DNA of 5,289 nt, from assembly GCA_947489175.1 (NCBI GenBank), contig CANLED010000175.1, positions 1-5,289 on the forward strand, given 5' to 3'. The translations under genes and the position numbers were made by a program. The stretch's first letter is position 1; each line of letters opens with the position of its first letter. The stretch is from Chitinophagaceae bacterium. Lineage in GTDB: Bacteria > Bacteroidota > Bacteroidia > Chitinophagales > Chitinophagaceae. Under the pieces are notes generated by a model. The model saw only the letters and a program-made list of their open reading frames with translations, did no database searches and was not told where the DNA came from. This document shows, one piece after another, positions 1-5,289 of this stretch.

Positions 1-1062
1 CTGAATTTCATTTATGCCAAAAGAATTGATGATTTTATCATCTCTCAAGCTTCTCTCAATCAAAGAAACTCCATTTTCAGCCACTTTTATTCCGTCAATG
101 TATGTGGCCAATACATTAAAATTGATCAAGTCTTCAAGCAATATAAAATCTGCGGAGTCACCAATTCTTAACATCCCCACATCCAATTTATAATGAAAAA
201 CAGGGTTGATGGAAGCAACTTGCAAAACATTGAACACATCATATCCTAAAGCGACTGCTTTGGCACACAATGTGTTGATATGACCTAGAACGAGGCTGTC
301 GGGGTGTTTGTCGTCGCTACAAAACATCATCATTTCATGATGGTCTTCTATAAGCGGAATGAGTGCATCGAAATTTTTAGCGGCACTCCCCTCTCTAACA
401 ATAATTTTCATGCCTAGAGAAAGTTTCTCCCTGGCCTCTTCGATTGTGAAACATTCGTGGTCTGTAGAAATGCCTCTGTTGATATATGTTTCAAGGTCTG
501 TGCCCCTAAGACCAGGAGCATGCCCATCAACAGGCTTGCCAAGCGCATGAGCTGCGTTGATTTTATGGATGACCTCAGGATCGCCATGGATGGCACCAGG
601 AAAGTTCATCATTTCGCTGAGGTATTTGATGTCATTTTCAGTTAAAAGAGCTGCAACGTCTTCTGCATTCATTTCAGCACCAGCTGTTTCAAAAACCGTG
701 GCAGGAACGCAACTAGGAGCACCAAAGTTGAATTTAAAAGGAACAGTCTTGCCGTTGTTGATCATAAAACGGACGCCCTCCAAACCGCAGACGTTAGCAA
801 TTTCATGGGGATCGCTAACAGTAGAAACGGTGCCATGAACCACAGCAAGTCGAGCAAATTCAGAAGGAATCAGCATAGAACTTTCAATGTGCACATGAGC
901 ATCAATAAAGCCAGGAGAAATAAAAGGGAGGGATGGATCAATACCATCAAACGGGAAAAACGAAATTGCATGAATCTTGCCATTATCTACAGTTATTTCT
1001 GCAGGGCGGATAGAACGATTGAAGCAATCAACCAAGTTGGCTGTAATAGAAAATGTGTTCAT
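1..1062 (-). CDS. ade: Adenine deaminase, C-terminally cut by the window edge
   Basis: This gene encodes a cytoplasmic metal-dependent amidohydrolase that converts adenine to hypoxanthine plus ammonia in purine salvage (EC 3.5.4.2). I translated the minus strand by hand: 354 codons stay open from the ATG at 1062 to base 1. Family landmarks appear in the expected order: the metal-binding DAHVHIESS (54-62), SDPHE (83-87), SEMMNFPG (149-156, with a Glu typical of the metal site), DGHAPGL (179-185), STDHE (199-203), REGSAAKN (223-230) and FCSDDKHP (247-254). ASINP (283-287) and GDSADFILLEDL (301-312) mark the return to the small beta domain. Known adenine deaminases are roughly 540-600 residues, so about 190-240 C-terminal residues should lie to the left. 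An in-frame TAA lies 12 bases upstream of the ATG with no other ATG between, which fixes the start. No Shine-Dalgarno is visible. The catalytic half looks intact. Family assignment is firm; substrate identity rests on motif resemblance. Confidence 0.95.
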   Translation of the reverse strand, partial: MNTFSITANLVDCFNRSIRPAEITVDNGKIHAISFFPFDGIDPSLPFISPGFIDAHVHIESSMLIPSEFARLAVVHGTVSTVSDPHEIANVCGLEGVRFMINNGKTVPFKFNFGAPSCVPATVFETAGAEMNAEDVAALLTENDIKYLSEMMNFPGAIHGDPEVIHKINAAHALGKPVDGHAPGLRGTDLETYINRGISTDHECFTIEEAREKLSLGMKIIVREGSAAKNFDALIPLIEDHHEMMMFCSDDKHPDSLVLGHINTLCAKAVALGYDVFNVLQVASINPVFHYKLDVGMLRIGDSADFILLEDLINFNVLATYIDGIKVAENGVSLIERSLRDDKIINSFGINEIQ

Positions 1063-1078
1063 GATGACGGTAATTTAC

Positions 1079-1092
1079 GACAGAAAGCTGTC
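1079..1092. repeat. Short inverted repeat in the ade leader
   Basis: GACAG-AAAG-CTGTC is a perfect 5-bp inverted repeat with a 4-base loop, ending 17 bases upstream of the ade start codon. It could be an operator half-site pair or a small leader hairpin, or simply chance. No T-run follows on the ade strand, so it is not a terminator. Confidence 0.3.
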
Positions 1093-1130
1093 CAAAAGAA
1101 CTTCATTAAAACCACTCATCCAAAAAAAGT

Positions 1131-1166
1131 CAGAAATAACCATTCGTTTTAACAATGAAAAACAAA
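1131..1166 (-). promoter_or_regulatory. Weak candidate promoter for ade
   Basis: Read on the minus strand, TATTTCTG (complement of 1131-1138) matches five of the six fixed positions of TAnnTTTG. TTTG (complement of 1163-1166) lies 24 bases upstream, one base more than the usual spacer range. This would give a leader of about 60 bases carrying the inverted repeat at 1079-1092. It overlaps the candidate plus-strand promoter, as expected in a short divergent region, but support is thin. Confidence 0.2.
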
Positions 1167-1180
1167 GGGTAGTATCTTGC
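1147..1180 (+). promoter_or_regulatory. Weak candidate promoter for the 1200-1916 gene
   Basis: TATCTTGC at 1173-1180 resembles the Bacteroidota -7 element TAnnTTTG with one T missing from the TTTG part. A T-rich stretch (TTTT, 1147-1150) lies 22 bases upstream, within the usual spacing for a -33 element. Transcription would start around 1186-1188, leaving a leader of only about a dozen bases before the ATG at 1200. The match is imperfect and could be chance in AT-rich DNA. Confidence 0.25.
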
Positions 1181-1199
1181 ATGCATAAACACAATAAAC

Positions 1200-1916
1200 A
1201 TGAAATCAATTAAATTATTAACGCTTGCAATTGCAGGTCTTTTTATTACTTCATTTTCATTTGCACAAACAGCAGATGAAATTGTAAATAAGCATATTGA
1301 AGCCATCGGCGGAAAAGAAAATTGGAAAAAAATTACTTCCATGCGTTCTGAAGCTACATTAAGCACTCAGGGTATCGAAATTCCAGTAATCATCAGCCAA
1401 GTTCACAACAAAGGTGTAAAGCAGGAATTTACTGTTATGGGGATGAGTGGATATTCAATCATCAGTGTTGATGGTGGTTGGAATTTTAATCCAATGGCAG
1501 GACAAGAAAAGCCAGAGCCGATGACGCAAGATGAATTGAATGTAGGCAAAGAACAGCTTGATCTTCAAGGGGAAATGCTGGATTATAAAGAGAAGGGACA
1601 TTCCCTTGAATTGCAAGGCAATGAAGACATAGACGGTGTTTCTTGTTTTAAAATCAAATTGACAAGAAAGAGTGGTAGAGAATCGGTTTATATCATTGAT
1701 CCAAAGTCTTTTTATATCATTAGAATGGTGTCGAAAATAACTGCTAATGGACAAGAGGTTGAATCAAAGGTGAATTTGAGCAACTATCAAAAATTACCAG
1801 CAGGAATTTTCATTCCTTTCACCATGGAGAACAGTGCATTGCCCGCACCAATCACCCTGACCAAGGTTGAAGTGAATATAAAAATTGAAGACACTGTTTT
1901 TCAAGTACAAAAATAG
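1200..1916 (+). CDS. Secreted LolA-like protein ('outer membrane lipoprotein-sorting protein' type)
   Basis: This gene encodes a 238-residue exported protein. Residues 1-22 form a standard signal peptide (Lys at 2 and 5, a hydrophobic core at about 6-17, likely cleavage after SFA before Gln23). There is no lipobox Cys, so it is probably a soluble periplasmic protein rather than a lipoprotein. The mature N-terminus, ADEIVNKHIEAIGG (25-38) followed by NWKKITSMR (41-49), is the opening helix-and-strand signature seen in many Bacteroidota proteins annotated as outer membrane lipoprotein-sorting proteins with a LolA/LolB-like fold. The rest alternates beta strands and charged turns (for example GVSCFKIKLT 146-155, VYIIDPKSFYIIRM 163-176), consistent with an open half-barrel. 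A single Cys (149) rules out an internal disulfide. The start is the first ATG before the signal peptide; the leader is A-rich without a Shine-Dalgarno. A strong terminator lies 20 bases downstream. The exact role is unknown; binding of a lipid or other hydrophobic ligand is inference from the fold. Confidence 0.85.
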   Translation: MKSIKLLTLAIAGLFITSFSFAQTADEIVNKHIEAIGGKENWKKITSMRSEATLSTQGIEIPVIISQVHNKGVKQEFTVMGMSGYSIISVDGGWNFNPMAGQEKPEPMTQDELNVGKEQLDLQGEMLDYKEKGHSLELQGNEDIDGVSCFKIKLTRKSGRESVYIIDPKSFYIIRMVSKITANGQEVESKVNLSNYQKLPAGIFIPFTMENSALPAPITLTKVEVNIKIEDTVFQVQK

Positions 1917-1935
1917 AGTCTATTGATATCATCAT

Positions 1936-1963
1936 AACCCGGCTAATTACCGGGTTTTTTTTT
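1936..1963 (+). terminator. Rho-independent terminator after the LolA-like gene
   Basis: AACCCGG (1936-1942) pairs perfectly with CCGGGTT (1950-1956) around a 7-base loop, CTAATTA. The stem runs into nine consecutive T (1955-1963). The left side lacks a matching A-run, so it works in the plus direction only. It sits 20 bases after the stop of the upstream gene and 21 bases before the ATG of the next. Confidence 0.9.
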
Positions 1964-1984
1964 ACAAAAAAAGAACAAAACCAT

Positions 1985-4900
1985 ATGAGAAAGTTTAAAA
2001 TTCTTTTGTTGATTCTCTTACTGAATGCAATTTTTTTGCATGAAGCAACAGCACAAAACGAGGTAAATTCTAGTATGTTCAGCACGTTGGAAGCTAGGCA
2101 AATGGGGCCAGGTACCATGAGTGGCCGGATAACTTCTATAGAAGGAGTAAATTCAGAAAATGGAAAAACCCTTTACATAGGAACAGCAGGAGGAGGTATA
2201 TGGAAAACCACCAATGCAGGTGCATCCTTCAAGCCATTGTTTGATAAATATTGTCAGAGTATAGGAGCCATTGCCATCGATCAAAAAAATCCAAAAATTG
2301 TATATGCAGGAACAGGCGAAAGCAACATGCGCAATTCAGTTTCGATTGGAGATGGATTTTACAAAACAACTGACGGAGGAAGCAATTGGAGCAAACTGGG
2401 AGGACTAGACTCAACAGAACACATTGCCAAGGTAGCAATAGACCCCTCCAACAGCAATACAGTTTATGTGGCAGCGCCCGGACCGTTATGGAGCGATAGC
2501 AAACACAGGGGATTGTATAAGTCGGTCGATGGTGGTAAAACTTTTGAAAAGATCCTCTTTATTTCTGAGAAAGCCGGATGTGCAGACATCACCATAGATC
2601 CGCAATACCCTGAAACAATTTATGCAACAACCTGGGAATTCAGGAGAACCCCTTATTCGTTTTCATCAGGAGGAGAAGGAAGTGGTGTTTGGAAAAGTAT
2701 AGATGGTGGAAAAAGTTGGAAACAATTAGAGAACGGATTGCCAGCCAAGCCTTATGGCAGGACGGTGGTTGTGTTAGCACCTTCATCACCCAAAAATTTA
2801 ATAGCCATAGTAGAATCCAAAAAAACAGGATTATATATTTCTTCAGATGGTGGAGAAAACTGGAAGCAACAAAGTGCATCACTCAATGTGGTAGCCAGGC
2901 CATTCTATTTCAGCACTTTGGCGATAGATCCCTTGGATCCAAAGCGGGTATATAGGCCAGCATATTCTTTTTCCTTTTCAAGTGATGGAGGATATTCATT
3001 TGCTGAAGCCAGTGGAGATGGCGGCTGGGTACACAGCGACCACCATGCTTTGTGGATCAATCCAAACAATACCAACCAGCTTTATTTAGGCACAGACGGA
3101 GGAGTTTATACGAGCATGGACAAAGGAGTAACGTGGATTTACAACCAGAATCTGCCTGTAGGACAATTCTATCATGTGGCACACGATACGAAAAAGCCCT
3201 ATAGAATTTACGGAGGGTTGCAAGACAATGGCAGTTGGGTAGCACCATCATCAGCAGCATCAGGGGTGTCTAATGGCGATTGGAAATCGATTTATGGCGG
3301 AGATGGCTTTTGGGTTGTTCCAGATCCTAATGATGAAAACATAGCCTATGCTGAAGCACAAGGGGGCAATATGGCGAGGGTTGATTTAAGAACTTCCAAG
3401 TATGTGAACATACAGCCATTTCAAACTTCAGGAGAGGATAAATTGAGGTGGAATTGGAATACACCAATAGCAACAGGGAAATCAAACAAAAAAAATCTAT
3501 ACACAGGCGCTCAGTATTTGTATAAGTCTGTTGACCAAGGAAGAAACTGGCAACGAATTTCACCAGATTTAACAACCAATGACAAGAAGAAACAAGAGCA
3601 GGAGAATAGCGGCGGATTGAGTGCAGACAATACCTCAGCAGAAAATCACACAACGATATTCACGATAGTGGAATCGCCTTTGGATGAAAAAACTATTTGG
3701 GTAGGAACAGATGATGGAAATCTACAAGTAACGAGAGACGGGGGAATAACTTGGGTGAATACTTCAAAGCAGGTTGCCGCATCAGGAGTACCCGCACAAA
3801 CTTGGGTAAGCAGCATTGAACCATCTCATTTTAACAAGGAAGTGGTTTATGCAACTTTTGAAAATCACATGTATGGCGACCATAAAACGTATGCAGCCAG
3901 CAGCAATGATGGTGGAAAAACTTGGAAGATGCTACAAAGCAATGAGTTTACAGGTTTTGCGCACAGGATAATAGAAGATCCGGTAAACAAGGACTTGTTG
4001 TTTTTAGGAACAGAGATGGGATTGTTTTCTAGTTTGGATAGAGGAGCAAATTGGTTCAGGATGAAAAACAACAACATACCATGGTATTCATTGGTACGCG
4101 ATTTGCAAATACATCCGGAAACAAATGATTTAATAATTGCAACACATGGCAGGGGTATCATGATTTTAGATGATATCTCAGCAATGAGGAACCTCAACAA
4201 AGAAATCGTAAACAAGGATGTTTATTTATTTGAAACCGGTTCAATTAGTTTGACAACTGGAACTTTTGGATCAGGTGGATCCCCAAGTACAGGAGGTTGG
4301 GTTGCTCCCAATGCACCATCATTTAAACCATTTCAATATTATTTGAAAGACAGGTTGAGCAGTGGCGATGTTAAGTTTGAAATATATGATGCTAATGGCA
4401 AGTTGATACAAAGCTTCCCAGGAACCAATCGCAAGGGCATCAACAAGGTAACATGGAATCAACGCATTGCACCGCCCAAGATAGCTACAGGCGCCACCAA
4501 GCCTGATAATGGAGGGTCCGTAGCCCCACAGGTACTTCCTGGGAATTATTCACTAAAATTAAAGATCGGGGGTACCGTTTATGATCAAAATTTTAGCATG
4601 GTTCACGACAACAAAGGAAGCATCAGTCTCAAAGAAAGAGAGGAACAACATGCTGCAGCAACAGTACTTTATAACATGCATTTAAAATTGGCCACCATTG
4701 TTGCCAGCATTTCATCCAAGCAAAAAGAATACATAGCTCACGTAGCAAAAATAAAAAATAAAAAGCTACTGACATGGGGCAATGACTATCTAAAGTCCTT
4801 AGAAACCTTGAGAGCAGAACTCATACCAACAAAACAATCATCTATGTTTGCGGATGAAAAAAGGTTAAGAGAGGAAATCACAGAGGTCTATTTACCGCTG

Positions 4901-5059
4901 TGTGTAAATGAAGCTGGCCCAAGCAATTTACAATTGGAGAACATTAAAACCCTAGCAGTAAAACTAGAAGATGTAGAGAAAAAAATAGAAGCCATCAAGC
5001 AGCAATATGAGCAAAAGCTAAAAAGTGGCTTAATTAAAGAAAAAATAATCACTCCATAA
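1985..5059 (+). CDS. Exported sortilin/VPS10-type BNR (Asp-box) beta-propeller protein
   Basis: This gene encodes a 1024-residue protein of the family usually annotated as VPS10-domain, sortilin N-terminal or BNR-repeat glycosyl hydrolase-like; no member function is assumed here. Residues 1-23 are a signal peptide (RKFK, then LLLILLLNAIFL; likely cleavage after ATA before Gln24), with no lipobox. Eleven Asp-box-like repeats (S/T-x-D-x-G-x-x-W/F) run from 75 to 690. Family signatures include WVHSDHHALWINP (348-360), GLQDNGSW (411-418) and THGRGIMILDD (720-730), the last closing the propeller region. Residues about 795-873 (VKFEIYDANGKLI, VTWNQR, LPGNYSLKLKIGG) resemble a FlgD-like Ig/beta-sandwich. 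Residues about 880-1020 are mostly charged helix, probably coiled coil near 985-1015. It lacks the Cys-rich 10CC module of eukaryotic sortilins (only Cys90, 199 and 973) and I see no type IX secretion C-terminal domain. An A-rich leader without Shine-Dalgarno precedes the first ATG. A protein-binding or glycan-binding role is inference; GH74-like enzyme activity cannot be judged by eye. Confidence 0.92.
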   Translation: MRKFKILLLILLLNAIFLHEATAQNEVNSSMFSTLEARQMGPGTMSGRITSIEGVNSENGKTLYIGTAGGGIWKTTNAGASFKPLFDKYCQSIGAIAIDQKNPKIVYAGTGESNMRNSVSIGDGFYKTTDGGSNWSKLGGLDSTEHIAKVAIDPSNSNTVYVAAPGPLWSDSKHRGLYKSVDGGKTFEKILFISEKAGCADITIDPQYPETIYATTWEFRRTPYSFSSGGEGSGVWKSIDGGKSWKQLENGLPAKPYGRTVVVLAPSSPKNLIAIVESKKTGLYISSDGGENWKQQSASLNVVARPFYFSTLAIDPLDPKRVYRPAYSFSFSSDGGYSFAEASGDGGWVHSDHHALWINPNNTNQLYLGTDGGVYTSMDKGVTWIYNQNLPVGQFYHVAHDTKKPYRIYGGLQDNGSWVAPSSAASGVSNGDWKSIYGGDGFWVVPDPNDENIAYAEAQGGNMARVDLRTSKYVNIQPFQTSGEDKLRWNWNTPIATGKSNKKNLYTGAQYLYKSVDQGRNWQRISPDLTTNDKKKQEQENSGGLSADNTSAENHTTIFTIVESPLDEKTIWVGTDDGNLQVTRDGGITWVNTSKQVAASGVPAQTWVSSIEPSHFNKEVVYATFENHMYGDHKTYAASSNDGGKTWKMLQSNEFTGFAHRIIEDPVNKDLLFLGTEMGLFSSLDRGANWFRMKNNNIPWYSLVRDLQIHPETNDLIIATHGRGIMILDDISAMRNLNKEIVNKDVYLFETGSISLTTGTFGSGGSPSTGGWVAPNAPSFKPFQYYLKDRLSSGDVKFEIYDANGKLIQSFPGTNRKGINKVTWNQRIAPPKIATGATKPDNGGSVAPQVLPGNYSLKLKIGGTVYDQNFSMVHDNKGSISLKEREEQHAAATVLYNMHLKLATIVASISSKQKEYIAHVAKIKNKKLLTWGNDYLKSLETLRAELIPTKQSSMFADEKRLREEITEVYLPLCVNEAGPSNLQLENIKTLAVKLEDVEKKIEAIKQQYEQKLKSGLIKEKIITP
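2207..4054 (+). repeat. Eleven Asp-box (BNR) repeats encoding the propeller blades
   Basis: Asp-box motifs start at residues 75 (degenerate TTNAGASF), 128, 180, 238, 286, 332, 377, 515, 583, 640 and 683 of the 1024-residue protein. Most read S/T-x-D-G-G-x-x-W/F; 377, 515 and 683 have K, Q or R in place of the first Gly. Successive motifs are 43-68 residues apart except for one gap of 138 residues (377 to 515). In this fold the motif caps the turn between the third and fourth strands of a blade. The count suggests two propellers, as in GH74 and VPS10 relatives. Repetition also shows at DNA level, for example gatggtgga or a near copy at four sites, but the copies are well diverged. Confidence 0.85.
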
Positions 5060-5066
5060 ATTATTC

Positions 5067-5103
5067 AAAGAAAAGAGCTGCACCAATTGCAGCTCTTTTC
5101 TTT
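5067..5103. terminator. Bidirectional terminator between convergent genes
   Basis: AAAGAAAAGAGCTGC (5067-5081) is the exact reverse complement of GCAGCTCTTTTCTTT (5089-5103), a 15-bp perfect stem around ACCAATT. One more A-T pair (5082 with 5088) can close the loop to five bases. The GC-rich core AGCTGC is flanked by A-rich and T-rich arms, so both strands present a hairpin followed by a T-rich tract. It begins 8 bases after the stop of the propeller gene and its last base is shared with the stop codon of the convergent gene. Confidence 0.92.
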
Positions 5104-5289
5104 TATTCTTCTTCGTCTGGAACGATACGTATCAATTTCAAACTTTTGACCGGGGCTACAACCAATGGAAATTTCTCAACAGTAACATTGCTTGCATCTA
5201 GGTTAAATCCTTTTTCTTCAGACAAAGAGATTTGCTTCAACCAAAAATAAAGTTTCATCACAACCTTTTCCCAGAAAGGAAGTTCATTG
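5103..5289 (-). CDS. C-terminal end of an unrecognised gene, cut by the window edge
   Basis: On the minus strand a frame is open from the right edge to a TAA at 5103-5105, giving 61 visible codons (the first base, 5289, belongs to a further codon). The peptide starts NELPFWEKVVMKLYFWLKQI and ends LKLIRIVPDEEE. It has an amphipathic, aromatic-rich helix-like stretch (about 5-20), then probable beta strands (SNVTVEKFPLVV, KSLKLIRIV) and an acidic tail. It is supported as coding by codon-like composition, by ending exactly at a shared terminator, and by convergent orientation. I do not recognise the family. An internal ATG at visible codon 11 could be a start of a small 51-residue protein, but the open frame upstream makes a longer gene more likely. 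Confidence 0.7.
   Translation of the reverse strand, partial: NELPFWEKVVMKLYFWLKQISLSEEKGFNLDASNVTVEKFPLVVAPVKSLKLIRIVPDEEE

Larger units (their letters stand above)
1063..1199. promoter_or_regulatory. Divergent intergenic region between ade and the secreted-protein gene
   Basis: These 137 bases separate two divergently transcribed genes and must hold the start signals for both. The region is AT-rich, contains several A runs and has no convincing coding potential. I saw no purine riboswitch-like fold on the ade side; the leader is probably too short for one. It contains two small palindromes (1079-1092 and 1178-1185) and weak matches to the Bacteroidota promoter consensus (TTTG at -33, TAnnTTTG at -7) on both strands. 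That it is regulatory is inferred from gene orientation rather than from a strong motif. Confidence 0.6.

Noticed and set aside
414..596. A 60-codon minus-strand frame within ade
   Set aside because: It is in a different frame from the deaminase and fully contained within it, with no recognisable motif.
359..1152. Several plus-strand open frames of 60-115 codons
   Set aside because: They lie opposite the adenine deaminase frame, whose family motifs are unmistakable; their translations show no family signature and they are antisense shadows.
1063..1199. Possible purine riboswitch upstream of ade
   Set aside because: I could not find the paired helices and conserved loop bases of the purine aptamer in this short region.
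977..1213. A 78-codon plus-strand frame spanning the ade start and the divergent region
   Set aside because: It overlaps the start regions of both flanking genes in another frame and has no recognisable domain or signal peptide.
1130..1366. A 78-codon minus-strand frame opposite the LolA-like gene start
   Set aside because: It overlaps the signal peptide region of a clear gene on the other strand and its composition looks like an antisense translation.
2229..4215. Minus- and plus-strand frames of 67-116 codons inside the propeller gene
   Set aside because: All are contained within a well-supported 1024-codon gene, and they are rich in Cys, Leu and His as expected from reading the repeats out of frame.
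1985..5059. Sialidase or GH74 xyloglucanase
   Set aside because: Asp-boxes alone do not show enzyme activity. I saw no sialidase FRIP motif, and the GLQDNG and THGRG signatures fit the broader VPS10-like group better.

Overview
This AT-rich window (estimated by eye) looks like ordinary chromosome from a member of the Bacteroidota. The evidence is indirect. Both complete genes start with signal peptides ending in the '-FAQ' or '-TAQ' style common in that phylum. None of the three visible starts has a Shine-Dalgarno sequence, and two of them have A-rich upstream leaders instead. The large BNR/Asp-box protein is also of a type that is abundant in Bacteroidota. A genus cannot be named from the sequence.

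Layout, left to right. Bases 1-1062 (minus strand) carry the first 354 codons of an adenine deaminase, whose C-terminus lies beyond the left edge. A 137-base divergent intergenic region follows, with only weak promoter-like elements and two small palindromes. Bases 1200-1916 (plus) encode a 238-residue secreted protein resembling the LolA-like 'outer membrane lipoprotein-sorting' proteins. A clear rho-independent terminator (1936-1963) follows. Bases 1985-5059 (plus) encode a 1024-residue exported sortilin/VPS10-type beta-propeller protein with eleven Asp-box-like repeats, a beta-sandwich-like segment and a helical C-terminus. A 15-bp perfect hairpin (5067-5103) then serves as a shared bidirectional terminator. 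Bases 5103-5289 (minus) hold the last 61 codons of an unrecognised gene entering from the right.

How the genes relate. The deaminase (purine salvage, cytoplasmic) faces away from the two exported proteins and shows no functional link to them. The two plus-strand genes are adjacent and both exported, but a strong terminator separates them, so they are probably not a tight operon. I see no mobile element, CRISPR array, tRNA or rRNA, and no convincing novel system. The points most worth a second look are the propeller architecture, its lack of a recognisable sorting domain, and the very short gap between the terminator and the propeller gene.
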